This document shows, piece after piece, positions 51,855-60,688 of a stretch of DNA of 64,000 bases; position 1 is the stretch's first letter, and each line of letters starts with the position of its first letter. The DNA is from Clostridium culturomicium (GTDB lineage: Bacteria > Bacillota > Clostridia > Clostridiales > Clostridiaceae). The position numbers and the translations under genes were made by a program. Below the pieces are notes generated by a model, which had not been told where the DNA came from, searched no databases, and saw only the letters and a program-made list of their open reading frames with translations. The stretch is taken from contig NZ_CCXK01000013.1 of assembly GCF_000821305.1 (NCBI RefSeq), forward strand, positions 62,001 through 126,000, written 5' to 3'.

Positions 51855-53204
51855 TTAAGCCTCATTTAAAGGGATGGAAAAGAACACTTCAAACTTATTA
51901 GAATTAGACTTGAAGACGATATTTCCATTATATTTATTGATACTGTTTTTTACACTTAGAATACCAATACCATGAGTATATTTATTTTGTTTTGTAGTTT
52001 TTATTAAACCATTACTATTAAATATGGCTTTTTTATTTGTGGAATTAATAATTTTCACTACTAAATTGTTATTAACAATCTTTCCAGTGATAGATATATA
52101 TTTTTTTATGGAAGGATTAGTAATAGCACAGCAAGATTCTATTGAGTTTTTTAGCAAATTACCAAAAATAACTGTTAAAGCTGTATTGTTGATATCTATA
52201 CTTTCAGGGAAGGCAACATCGTGGATAAATTCAATATTTTTCTTTGAGCATTGAACAAGTGTATATTGTAGCACTGCATCAACTATTTTATTGTCGCATA
52301 TTCTACGTTTTTTTAGGGTGAACAAATCTTTTTCAATTTCTTTTATATATTCTTGAGCTTCCTCAAATTTGTTATTTTCAAGGAGTACTTCTATGGCTAG
52401 TATATGATGCTTTGTATCATGTACAACTATTTTCGATTTGTTTAAGTATTCTTCAAAGGCTTCATAGTGATGAAGCTGAATATTTAATTGGTTTTCTAAA
52501 GTATCTAAATAAGATTTAATAGTGTACTTATCAGATAAAATTTTTGAAATAATAATAAGCAAAATAATAATGACAAAGGAAAGTGGTAGTATAAACATCA
52601 GGATCATGTGAAGCTTATCTACAGAATTGTATTTCGAAAAAACACAATACACATAAAGTAATGAATTATATATAATAAAATTTAATACGCTAAAAATTAG
52701 AAGAAATTTATTTTTCTTCAGAGTTTTATAATAAATATCAAGGTATAAATTTATATAAAAGTAGAGATAAAAAAATAAGACAATACTAAAAGTTATTTGC
52801 AATAAATTATAAAATTTAGCAATAAAATTAACCATTGGCACAAGACAGAAAAAGTCTATGCTTAAAAAATACAATATGTAATAGGCAACACTGGTTGATA
52901 GTATGGAAATCAAGAAAAACTGTATTGTTATAACTATAATTATTGATTTAAGGGGAGCAGATCCTTCAAAAATTAAATTATAGAGTATAAGCATGGCTAT
53001 GGTAATTATATAAAAACTAATGAAGTTATTAAATTTCAGGTAGCTAGTCCCAATAAACAGAATAAAGCTAATTGATATAACTAGGAAATAAGAAGCAACT
53101 TTATCTATTTTGTATTGCAATTTATTACCTAAGATAATATTTGAAAATATTATCAATATGAGGAAAGTTGGAAATAGTTTTATTAATCTATGTAAATCCA
53201 TCAT
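51855..53204 (-). CDS. Agr-type (HPK10/GHKL) sensor histidine kinase
   Basis: The 449-aa protein has about seven membrane helices in the first 230 residues, then a kinase core with the AgrC-like H-box VVHDTKHHILAIEVLLE and the N-box FGNLLKNSIESCCA, followed by GIGILSVKNSINKYNG. Kinases of this class sense peptides or other signals at the membrane. The start is 4 bases after the stop of the LytTR regulator gene. No agrB or agrD gene is found nearby, so the signal is unknown. Confidence 0.88.
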   Translation of the reverse strand: MMDLHRLIKLFPTFLILIIFSNIILGNKLQYKIDKVASYFLVISISFILFIGTSYLKFNNFISFYIITIAMLILYNLIFEGSAPLKSIIIVITIQFFLISILSTSVAYYILYFLSIDFFCLVPMVNFIAKFYNLLQITFSIVLFFYLYFYINLYLDIYYKTLKKNKFLLIFSVLNFIIYNSLLYVYCVFSKYNSVDKLHMILMFILPLSFVIIILLIIISKILSDKYTIKSYLDTLENQLNIQLHHYEAFEEYLNKSKIVVHDTKHHILAIEVLLENNKFEEAQEYIKEIEKDLFTLKKRRICDNKIVDAVLQYTLVQCSKKNIEFIHDVAFPESIDINNTALTVIFGNLLKNSIESCCAITNPSIKKYISITGKIVNNNLVVKIINSTNKKAIFNSNGLIKTTKQNKYTHGIGILSVKNSINKYNGNIVFKSNSNKFEVFFSIPLNEA

Positions 53205-53208
53205 ACTC

Positions 53209-53931
53209 TTAAATTACACTTTCCATGAGATAATCAGAAAATAGTTTTTTCACCTCTGTGTAATGTATCCTGCTAACAGGTGCTGTTACTTCATTTAAAA
53301 ATTCCACTTCTGTTCTGGAAACTGCTTTAACATTATTCAAGTTAATTAGGTAGCTTCGGTGACATCTTACAAAGTTAAATTCCTTAAGTTCCATTTTTAA
53401 ATCTTCCAGTTTTTTATAAAACCTGATATTTTCTAAATTATCTTCAACAACCGTATTTATATGTACGGTTCTGTTTGTAACTTCAAAATAGTTAACGTTA
53501 CTTAAGTTAATTTTATATACTTGGTGATTATGAGTTAGAGTAAAAAAAGCTTCTTTATTATATTTTTCCATGTTTTTAATAATATTTCTTATTTTATCAT
53601 CTTTAGCAGGCTTTAAAAGGTAGTTAAGGGCATGTACATCATAACCTGTAAGAGCATACTCTATGGTACTCGTTAAGAATACAATAGCAACATCCTTATT
53701 AAAGGTTCTAATTTCTTTGGCTGTATCTATTCCATTTAAGGTTGGCATTAAAATATCTAAGAAAATCAAGTCATATATTTTTTCAGTAGATTTAACTGCA
53801 CTTATTAAATCCTCTCCACATTTAAAGGTATCAATATATAAATCTATTTCATCCTGAAAAGAGATTTTATCAAGGGTTTGTATTATGTCATTTATAAATA
53901 TTTTTTCATCATCACATATAGCGATATTCAT
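53209..53931 (-). CDS. LytTR-family response regulator (AgrA-like)
   Basis: The protein is 240 aa from ATG 53931 (AGGAGG upstream; the in-frame start at 53958 precedes that site). The receiver domain (AICDDEK, FLDILMPTLNGID) is followed by a LytTR DNA-binding domain (NYFEVTNRTVHINTV, LKEFNFVRCHRSYLINLNNV). LytTR domains bind direct repeats and control virulence, bacteriocin or signalling genes. Partner of the kinase at 51855. Confidence 0.9.
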   Translation of the reverse strand: MNIAICDDEKIFINDIIQTLDKISFQDEIDLYIDTFKCGEDLISAVKSTEKIYDLIFLDILMPTLNGIDTAKEIRTFNKDVAIVFLTSTIEYALTGYDVHALNYLLKPAKDDKIRNIIKNMEKYNKEAFFTLTHNHQVYKINLSNVNYFEVTNRTVHINTVVEDNLENIRFYKKLEDLKMELKEFNFVRCHRSYLINLNNVKAVSRTEVEFLNEVTAPVSRIHYTEVKKLFSDYLMESVI

Positions 53932-54205
53932 TTTATGTCCTCCTAAACGTTTACACAATTTATACTACATGGAGATTATAACTTGTAGCACTAAATAATA
54001 CAAATATACCCTTTATATTAATATATTTACAATATTTATTCAACATTTTACAATATTTTTTTAGTATATATCCACCTAGGTGTATTGTAATGAACTTAGA
54101 GGGAGTTGAAAAAACAAAAATATAAATAAAAATTATATAATAAAAAATAGATGCAAAGATAGGCAAGATGTTAGCAACTAATATAGATAAATAAGTGAAG
54201 TTTGG

Positions 54206-54264
54206 TATATTTCTAATTTCAATTCTAATATTTAAGAAGATGTAGAATTGAAATTAGAAATATA
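54206..54264. repeat. Perfect 22-base inverted repeat upstream of the Agr-like pair
   Basis: The arm at 54206-54227 (beginning TATATTTCTAATTTC) is exactly inverted at 54243-54264, with a 15-base loop and no T-tract. It lies in a 406-base gap with no gene. It could be a miniature mobile element remnant or a structured leader of the minus-strand operon. Confidence 0.6.
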
Positions 54265-54337
54265 TTCATGTGTTACGAGTGAGGTTTTTATTTATTTCAA
54301 GCATTGAATGGGTGGGATAATATAAAAGTAGTATACT

Positions 54338-54700
54338 TTAGTATTTATCAATTGCTTCCAAAACTAAGGCTTTGCAAGTATTCATGGCATCAATAATCTT
54401 CTTAAAGCGGGTATAGGTGCTGTGGCCGTCCTTAAACTTCTTAATTCCATTTTCAGATTTGCTGATGATAGAGGTGATTTTAGGAAGGGCATTAGCTAGG
54501 TCTTCCTTTGAATAGACTTCAGTAATATCTTCACCCTCCAACAAGGCTTTTGAGATGTATAGAGCTTTTATTCTATTTTTAAGCAGGCTGTGCTGTGAGG
54601 TTCCTTCCTCAAATTTTGGTTGCATTTTTTCACAGTTTTTAATTGTTGAAGTTACCACTTGAAGGACCTGCTTCAGTTCTTGAGTTGAGTTTTTTTCCAT
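54338..54700 (-). CDS. Small helical protein with an internal duplication
   Basis: The 120-aa protein is all-helical and contains two similar halves of about 40 residues: VTSTIKNCEKMQPKFEEG with KNRIKALYISKALL and, later, ITSIISKSENGIKKFKDG with KKIIDAMNTCKALV. It has no known motif. The ribosome site (AAGGAGGAAG) is strong and the frame is well conserved in composition, so it is likely real. Function unknown. Confidence 0.7.
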   Translation of the reverse strand: MEKNSTQELKQVLQVVTSTIKNCEKMQPKFEEGTSQHSLLKNRIKALYISKALLEGEDITEVYSKEDLANALPKITSIISKSENGIKKFKDGHSTYTRFKKIIDAMNTCKALVLEAIDKY

Positions 54701-54984
54701 GATTTTTTCTTCCTCCTTGTGTTGTTTAAGGTTTTGATATGATTATCTAAAATACATATCAGGCAGGTTTAAGCGGTTATATTAGAAATCTTGCATCACT
54801 TATTATACTTTGTGGTGGAAATAAATGATAGTGTTTAACAAGGATAATCAGGCTAACATATCTTCAGTGGAGTAATAAAAAAGGAAATTCAATCTGAAAA
54901 TCATAGATATGGAGATAATTTCACTTCCGTCAAATGATAAATGTGGAAGTAAATAATTTAAATTAGTGGTAAAAGTGACAAAAT

Positions 54985-55026
54985 AAAAGACTTACATATG
55001 GTCTGTACACCATATGTAAGTCTTTT
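54985..55026. terminator. Bidirectional terminator downstream of the 55027 gene
   Basis: The arm at 54985-55002 (AAAAGACTTACATATGGT) is exactly inverted at 55009-55026, loop CTGTAC. It ends the minus-strand gene at 55027 and could also act on plus-strand transcripts. Confidence 0.9.
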
Positions 55027-55506
55027 TTAATTTATAGGATGTTTTGTAGAATCCACTGATTCTTTTCCTAAATTAGCCTCAATAATTTCACCAGTTGTAC
55101 CATCAAACTTTATGTCATAACGTCCTCTAATGTTAACTAATTGAAGAGTTCTGCCTGTATAATGTCCTGATATGGTTACAACAGTTTTATCTTCATTAAA
55201 ACCATAGTCGTCAGTAGCTCTATTGAAAAAGTGTTTATAAACAGAACTTGTTGTGTTATCAGAAACATACTCTTTAGCCTTTTTTTCTAAGCCTTGGACA
55301 AATTTTTTATCCTTATAGGCTGTAATTGCAAGCTCTCTATCTTGCTGAAATTTTTCTATTTCTTCTTGAGAAATATCATATTTTTTTATCTCTTCTTCAG
55401 TTAAATAACAAGTATCATCAACAGATTTAGCCTTATCTATTTCTTTTGTTATCCTATACTCAGGAGATAGCACCCTTTCTCTTTTTGCCACAGGGAGGCT
55501 GGACAT
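55027..55506 (-). CDS. Hypothetical protein
   Basis: The 159-aa protein starts MSSLPVAKRERVL, has a helical, charged N-terminal half (LTEEEIKKYDISQEEIEKFQ, FVQGLEKKAKEYVSD) and a beta-type C-terminal half (VVTISGHYTGRTLQLVNIRG, YDIKFDGTTGEII) that looks like a PepSY-type strand pair, but I cannot assign it. There is no signal peptide or membrane segment. The ribosome site (AGAGAGA) is moderate. Confidence 0.6.
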   Translation of the reverse strand: MSSLPVAKRERVLSPEYRITKEIDKAKSVDDTCYLTEEEIKKYDISQEEIEKFQQDRELAITAYKDKKFVQGLEKKAKEYVSDNTTSSVYKHFFNRATDDYGFNEDKTVVTISGHYTGRTLQLVNIRGRYDIKFDGTTGEIIEANLGKESVDSTKHPIN

Positions 55507-55652
55507 ATTATCTCTCTTTGGTAGCTCTAGCCATAATTATTTTTATAATTTTTTTAATACCTTGACTAATCAAAGGCCAGTATGATAAGAAAAAGCAGGA
55601 GATTAATTAGATTTCACAAAAAAATAAAATTTTGTAAAAAATCAAAAAACTA

Positions 55653-55792
55653 TTGTATATTAAATAAATGTGTGTTATTATTAAAGAATATCAAATATGT
55701 TAATAATAAATAAGTTTGAATAGATAAATAATTTCTCGTAAATTAGAAACTATTATATCAGTTTGAAAACTTAAAATTTAGGAGGAATTATT
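55653..55792 (+). promoter_or_regulatory. Promoter and leader of zinc-ribbon gene copy 3
   Basis: TTGTAT (55653-55658) and TATTAT (55676-55681) are 17 apart. The leader keeps AATAGATAAATA, TTTCTCGTAAATTAGAAA, TATTATATC and AGGAGGAATTATT, although the first hairpin has degenerated. It is more divergent than copies 1 and 2. Confidence 0.75.
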
Positions 55793-55948
55793 ATGACAGA
55801 CAAAACATTAGTATGTAAAGATTGTGGAAATGAGTTCGTATTCACAGTTGGAGAGCAAGAGTTCTACAAAGAAAAAGGATTCGAGAACGAGCCAGTAAGA
55901 TGTGCTGATTGCAGAAGAGCAAGAAAGCAACAAAACAATAGAAGATAA
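55793..55948 (+). CDS. Small zinc-ribbon protein, copy 3
   Basis: The 51-aa protein keeps both CxxC pairs (CKDC, CADC), VFTVGEQEFYKEKGF and the basic tail, with substitutions LV, N and VR near the first knuckle and linker. AAAACTGCAGG closes a downstream hairpin (ACCTGTAGT 55962-55970 with ACTGCAGGT 55975-55983) followed by T residues. Confidence 0.9.
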   Translation: MTDKTLVCKDCGNEFVFTVGEQEFYKEKGFENEPVRCADCRRARKQQNNRR

Positions 55949-55961
55949 TTTTAGATTCTAT

Positions 55962-55992
55962 ACCTGTAGTGAAAACTGCAGGTTTTTTGTTT
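55962..55992 (+). terminator. Terminator of zinc-ribbon copy 3
   Basis: ACCTGTAGT pairs with ACTGCAGGT around GAAA, followed by TTTTTGTTTT. Confidence 0.88.
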
Positions 55993-56203
55993 TATAAGGA
56001 TAACAATAAGAATAAAAAATATATAGTTATAATAATTAAATCTAAATTGATAAGTAAATATAGTTTTGAGATAAATAATTATTGAGTAACTTTTGAATAT
56101 AAAATACACATATTTACGTATAATTAAGTCTTCACAAAAAACTATAATAAATGTTAAAATGTCATTGAAATAATGATTTAAGTAAGGGTGTGTTTAATTT
56201 AGT

Positions 56204-57019
56204 ATGCAGAAATATAATCAAGAAAGTCCAATGCTTGTTAATTCTATTGTATGTACTATAGATATATTAGGTTTTTCACAGATGATAGTAGATTCATGTA
56301 AAGATGGGTATGGAGATGATTTGCTTAAAGAAATTAATTTTATTATAAATAAGAACAAGCAGTGTATAATCAAAAATAAGTATAGTCAGGGTAAGATTAA
56401 AATATATACCGATAATATGATTATAGGTTATCCAATAAAGGATGATGGAGAAGCAGAGTTAAATGAAATATTAGATAATGTATCGGAATATCAATTCAAT
56501 CTAGCATTAGAAGGTTTCTTTGTTAGAGGGGGAATCAGTGTAGGTGAATTTTATATTAATGAAGATATAGTTTTCGGTTCTGCACTTTTAGATGCACATC
56601 ATGTTGAAAGTAATTTAGCATGTTATCCAAGGATTGTATTAGATGACAAAACAATAAGTAGGCTGCAAAGGTATATAAATAACTATGATGAGGCACCACA
56701 GCGTAACAAAATATTAATTGATAATGATGGCCAATGGTTTTTAAATTATCTAAATGTAATTTTCAAACACTACACTGAATGTAGCAATCAGTATGAATTT
56801 GAGCAAATGCAAATAAACTTGCTTTTAAAACATAAGGTTAAATTAGAAGAGATGTTAGAGAAGAATAAAAATAATATCAGAGTTTGGGACAAGTATGTGT
56901 GGGTTGCAAATTATCATAATTATTTCTGTGATATACACTTTGCAGAAGAAAAACAGTTAAAAATAGCTAAAAAGAATTTACTATCTTGGCCAAGGAGTAT
57001 TGCTGACGGCGACATATAA
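56204..57019 (+). CDS. Class III nucleotidyl cyclase-like protein
   Basis: The 271-aa protein has a cyclase-homology pattern in its N-terminal half: CTIDILGFSQMI (first metal Asp region, like ADIVGFT), KIKIYTDNMIIGYP (second Asp), then FFVRGGISVGEFYINEDIVF and GSALLDAHHVESNLA, typical of the dimer-forming core. The C-terminal half (about 150-271) is helical and unassigned. The start at 56204 has AAGGGTG upstream. Such lone cyclase-like proteins are seen in signalling and in Pycsar-type phage defence. No effector gene is adjacent, so the role is open. It stands between two zinc-ribbon gene copies. Confidence 0.7.
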   Translation: MQKYNQESPMLVNSIVCTIDILGFSQMIVDSCKDGYGDDLLKEINFIINKNKQCIIKNKYSQGKIKIYTDNMIIGYPIKDDGEAELNEILDNVSEYQFNLALEGFFVRGGISVGEFYINEDIVFGSALLDAHHVESNLACYPRIVLDDKTISRLQRYINNYDEAPQRNKILIDNDGQWFLNYLNVIFKHYTECSNQYEFEQMQINLLLKHKVKLEEMLEKNKNNIRVWDKYVWVANYHNYFCDIHFAEEKQLKIAKKNLLSWPRSIADGDI

Positions 57020-57188
57020 TATATTTTTTCTATGTGGAAATCATTCATAAATTAATATAAGGAGCTTTAGCAGTATTTTAAGAGACAGATTTTAAGCTTT
57101 AACTTTAATAATAAATAGCTGTATCATGAACTGAAAATCTTTATTTGTTGAAAAATTAAAGAAAATTTATAAATTTTATAAAAAGGTA

Positions 57189-57328
57189 TTGTATAATGTC
57201 GAAATAAGTGTTATTATAAATGAGTAGCAGATAGCTAACAAAATATATTAAGATCAATTAGATAAATAATTTCTCATGAATAAGAAAATATATATCAAGT
57301 TAGACCTTAAAATTCAGGAGGAATTATT
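57189..57328 (+). promoter_or_regulatory. Promoter and leader of zinc-ribbon gene copy 4
   Basis: TTGTAT (57189-57194) and TATTAT (57212-57217) are 17 apart. The leader retains TAGC-AGATA-GCTA, AATTAGATAAATA, TTTCT-N8-AGAAA and CAGGAGGAATTATT. Compared with copies 1 and 2, the first hairpin has changed but still pairs. Confidence 0.78.
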
Positions 57329-57484
57329 ATGACAGATAAAACAATAGTATGTAAAGATTGCGGAAGTGAGTTCGTATTCACAGTTGGAGAGCAAGAGTTC
57401 TACAAAGAAAAAGGATTCGATAACGAGCCAGTAAGATGTCCGGATTGCAGAAGAGCAAGAAAACAACAAAATAATAGAAGATAA
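57329..57484 (+). CDS. Small zinc-ribbon protein, copy 4
   Basis: The 51-aa protein is nearly identical to copies 1-3 with CKDC and CPDC knuckles and the conserved tail CRRARKQQNNRR. It is followed by a hairpin (57498-57507 with 57512-57521) and T-tract. With copy 3 it brackets the cyclase-like gene. Confidence 0.9.
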   Translation: MTDKTIVCKDCGSEFVFTVGEQEFYKEKGFDNEPVRCPDCRRARKQQNNRR

Positions 57485-57497
57485 TTTTAGAATTTAT

Positions 57498-57529
57498 AGC
57501 TTGTAATGAAAATTACAGGCTTTTTTTAT
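57498..57529 (+). terminator. Terminator of zinc-ribbon copy 4
   Basis: AGCTTGTAAT pairs with ATTACAGGCT around GAAA, followed by TTTTTT. Confidence 0.88.
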
Positions 57530-57654
57530 TGAGAAATAATTGAGGTATAAAAGTATTTTAAGAAAAGAAATTTTCAAAGGTAGATTCAGTTAAAAAGAAA
57601 TCTATAGTTATTGGTTACATAGCAGAAATTAAAAAATAGATAGTAACATAGGCA

Positions 57655-57680
57655 GAGCTGAGGATATCCTCAGCTCTTTT
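57655..57680 (+). terminator. Hairpin terminator upstream of the bce-type genes
   Basis: GAGCTGAGG (57655-57663) pairs with CCTCAGCTC (57668-57676) around ATAT, followed by TTTT. Confidence 0.75.
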
Positions 57681-57783
57681 CAACATTACAAAATTGTAAT
57701 GTTAATGCAAGACAAATACATAGGTAATAAATTAAGCACACTATATAATAAACTCATAAGCTTTAAACAAGGAGATGATTTTT

Positions 57784-57876
57784 GTGATAAAGATATATGA
57801 GGTATTAAAAATAATGTGCTTAGTGATTTTTGCTGGATATGATGAAAAAAGTTTTGAGGTTAATGGTGCAATCTGA
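57784..57876 (+). CDS. Possible small leader peptide upstream of the Bce-type operon
   Basis: A 30-codon frame from GTG 57784 with AAGGAG upstream at a fitting distance encodes MIKIYEVLKIMCLVIFAGYD and a short tail before a stop. It ends 43 bases before the ATPase ATG. It could be a translated leader or a remnant of a membrane protein; there is no further evidence. Confidence 0.3.
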   Translation: MIKIYEVLKIMCLVIFAGYDEKSFEVNGAI

Positions 57877-57919
57877 AAAAATTAAAATATATAGTTTCAT
57901 AAATGGAGGGAAGATAAAG

Positions 57920-58687
57920 ATGAAAAATATTTTAACGGTAGAAAAAATAGAAAAATACTATGGAAATAAGGGGAACCTGACAAAGGCTATAGATAATATA
58001 AGCTTTAGAGTTGATGAGGGAGAATTCGTTGGTATAATGGGTCCTTCAGGTAGTGGTAAAACTACTCTTTTAAATTGTATTTCAACCATAGACACTGTAA
58101 CTACGGGAAATATTATTATAAATAATGAGGATATTACAAGGTTAAAGTCAAAACAATTAGATAAGTTCAGACAAAATGAATTAGGTTTTATTTTTCAGGA
58201 TTTTAACCTTTTAGATACTTTAACAGCTTATGAAAATATAGCCTTAGCTTTAACTATTAAGGGAGAAAAGACGGAGGTCATTGATGGAAAAATTAAAGAG
58301 GTGGCAAAGTATTTAGAAATTGAGGAAGTTTTAAATAAATATCCTTATCAAATGTCTGGAGGTCAAAAGCAGAGGGTGGCTTCAGCGAGAGCAATTGTTA
58401 CCGATCCAGCTTTGATATTAGCAGATGAGCCAACGGGAGCTTTAGATTCAAAGGCAGCAAGATTGCTCTTAGAAAGATTTGAAAGCTTGAACATGGATTT
58501 AAAGGCAACTATTTTAATGGTTACCCATGATGCTTTTACAGCCAGCTATGCCCATAGAATTTTATTTATTAAGGATGGAAGAATATTCACAGAGCTTGTA
58601 AGGGGAAGTGATTCAAGAAAAGAATTTTTTAATAGAATAATTGAGGTGATAACTCTGATAGGAGGAGATGACAACAATGTATTCTAG
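57920..58687 (+). CDS. BceA-type ABC transporter ATPase
   Basis: The 255-aa protein has Walker A GPSGSGKTT, the Q-loop IFQDFNLLDTLTA, signature MSGGQKQR, Walker B LILADEPTGALD and a switch His in MVTHDAF. This pattern belongs to the MacB/BceA-type export group paired with FtsX-like permeases. The start is ATG 57920 after GGAGGG; the upstream in-frame ATG at 57830 lacks a site. Its stop overlaps the permease gene by 11 bases. Confidence 0.9.
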   Translation: MKNILTVEKIEKYYGNKGNLTKAIDNISFRVDEGEFVGIMGPSGSGKTTLLNCISTIDTVTTGNIIINNEDITRLKSKQLDKFRQNELGFIFQDFNLLDTLTAYENIALALTIKGEKTEVIDGKIKEVAKYLEIEEVLNKYPYQMSGGQKQRVASARAIVTDPALILADEPTGALDSKAARLLLERFESLNMDLKATILMVTHDAFTASYAHRILFIKDGRIFTELVRGSDSRKEFFNRIIEVITLIGGDDNNVF

Positions 58688-60680
58688 GATAGCAACTAAG
58701 AATGTAAAAAAGAGTTTTAAGGATTATACCATATACTTTTTAACCTTAACCTTAGCGGTGTGTATCTTTTACAGTTTTAACTCCATTGAATCTCAAAAGG
58801 CTTTTATGGAAGTATCGTCTACTAGTATGGATTATGTAGAAATGCTAACATCAATTATTTCTTATGTATCTGTGCTTGTAGCAGTAATTTTAGGTGGCCT
58901 TATCCTATATGCTAATAATTTCTTGATTAAGAAGAGAAATAAAGAGTTAGGTATCTACATGACTTTAGGTATGGGAAGGGGAAAGATTTCAAGGATATTA
59001 ATTTATGAAACTATAATAGTTGGAATAATTTCTTTAATAAGTGGACTTTTCTTTGGGATTTTAGCATCACAAGGTTTATCAGTTTTAGTTTCAAAACTAT
59101 TTGAGTTTGAAATGAGTGAATATAAATTTGTAATTTCAACAGCAGCCATAGGTAAGACCGTTGTTTATTTTGGGATAATGTTCTTCCTTGTAATGCTTTT
59201 TAATACTTATGTTATTTCTAAGTATAAAATAATAGATTTATTAACAGTAGGAAGAAAGACAGAGGATGTAAAATTTAAAAATCCTTTAATTTATTTGATA
59301 ACTTTTATTTTATTTGTAGGTGCTTTAGGAACAGCTTATAAAATGGTTTTAGACCTTGGGTTAAATGTATTAGATATTAAATTCCGTATATCAATAATAC
59401 TAGGAGTAATAGGAACTGCGTTATTCTTCTTTAGCTTAGCAGGATTTATACTTTATATAGTTAAAAGAACCAAGGGGATTTATTTTAAGGGTTTAAATAT
59501 TTTCACTATAAAGCAGATCAACAGTAAGGTTAATACAAATTTTATATCTATGTCTGTTATATGTTTAATGCTTTTTATCACCATTGGAGTGTTGTCTACT
59601 GGATTTAGTTTTAAAAATGCCTTAGAGTCAGGGTTAGAGGAATCAACACCTTTTGATGCTAGTGCATATCTATATGTATACGAAGAGGATAAGGTGAAAA
59701 GTATTGAAGAATCCATGGATAACATGGGAATTACCTTTGCAGCAGATGATAAGGTTGCATATTATGATGAATATATTACTGGAGAACAGATTTCAGATAT
59801 TATTCCATTAGACAGCAGTAGTTCAAATATAAAGATAAAAGCAGCCTATATTAAGGTATCAGATTTTAATGAAATAATGGGATTAAATAATGAAGGAACA
59901 GTAGAGTTAGCACAGGATGAAGTGCTGATAACCTCTAATGTTTCTAAGCTGTTACCTTCTATAGAAAAATATATGAAAGAAAATGACACAATAAATCTTA
60001 AGAATACTTCTTATAAGATTAAAAATAAAGAAGTTATTAATCTTAATTTAAAGAACAGCTATGTGAAGGATAACTTCTTAACCATTGTGATAAATGATGA
60101 ATTTTGTGATGCTGCTAATTTAAGCACCAGCATAGTGAATGTAAATTTCAAGGATAATGTTAATGGAAAAGGGGAAGAAACCTTTGTAAAGAGTATAGAG
60201 GACTTTAAAAGAAACAATGACAATTATTTTGATGAAGCAGGCTTTGTTATTACTGCGTCTAGAGAGGCATTATATGAGGAAAACAAAGGTATGACGACAA
60301 CCATATTATTTGTAGGAATATATTTAGGAATTGTTTTCTTAATCAGCAGTATGGCAGTTTTAGCCCTTCAACAACTAAGTGAGGCTAGCGACAGTCTTGA
60401 GAGATATGAGGCAATTAGAAAAATAGGAGCAAGTAAGAAGGGAATAAATAAAACCATTTTCGCACAAACTTTAATTTACTTTAGCCTTCCAGTAATACTG
60501 GCTCTAGTACATTCAGTGGTGGGAATAAAGGTAGCTAATGATTTTGTTGCCATGTATAATAAGCCTGATATTGGTGGGGCATCCATGATTACAGCGGGGA
60601 TCTTTGTAATTGTATATATAATATATTTTTACACTACCTATACTGGATATAAAAATATTGTTAATAGTAAAATTAAATAA
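58677..60680 (+). CDS. BceB-type ABC transporter permease (FtsX family)
   Basis: The 667-aa protein from ATG 58677 has about ten membrane helices in the arrangement 4+2+4-like, with a large extracellular domain (about 300-520, e.g. EESTPFDASAYLYVYEEDKV) typical of BceB, the permease and peptide sensor. MYSRIATKNVKKSFKDYTIY is the family opening, and LYANNFLIKKRNKELGIYMT matches the FtsX-like core. An ATG at 58668 lies too close to the ribosome site. With BceA it removes or senses peptide antibiotics such as bacitracin-like or lantibiotic compounds. Confidence 0.9.
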   Translation: MYSRIATKNVKKSFKDYTIYFLTLTLAVCIFYSFNSIESQKAFMEVSSTSMDYVEMLTSIISYVSVLVAVILGGLILYANNFLIKKRNKELGIYMTLGMGRGKISRILIYETIIVGIISLISGLFFGILASQGLSVLVSKLFEFEMSEYKFVISTAAIGKTVVYFGIMFFLVMLFNTYVISKYKIIDLLTVGRKTEDVKFKNPLIYLITFILFVGALGTAYKMVLDLGLNVLDIKFRISIILGVIGTALFFFSLAGFILYIVKRTKGIYFKGLNIFTIKQINSKVNTNFISMSVICLMLFITIGVLSTGFSFKNALESGLEESTPFDASAYLYVYEEDKVKSIEESMDNMGITFAADDKVAYYDEYITGEQISDIIPLDSSSSNIKIKAAYIKVSDFNEIMGLNNEGTVELAQDEVLITSNVSKLLPSIEKYMKENDTINLKNTSYKIKNKEVINLNLKNSYVKDNFLTIVINDEFCDAANLSTSIVNVNFKDNVNGKGEETFVKSIEDFKRNNDNYFDEAGFVITASREALYEENKGMTTTILFVGIYLGIVFLISSMAVLALQQLSEASDSLERYEAIRKIGASKKGINKTIFAQTLIYFSLPVILALVHSVVGIKVANDFVAMYNKPDIGGASMITAGIFVIVYIIYFYTTYTGYKNIVNSKIK

Positions 60681-60688
60681 CTTAAAGA

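Noticed and set aside
53960..54166. Minus-strand 68-codon frame upstream of the LytTR regulator as an AgrD peptide
   Set aside because: No cysteine-centred thiolactone-type motif with an acidic C-terminus in the usual arrangement, and no agrB partner; composition looks like random AT-rich DNA.
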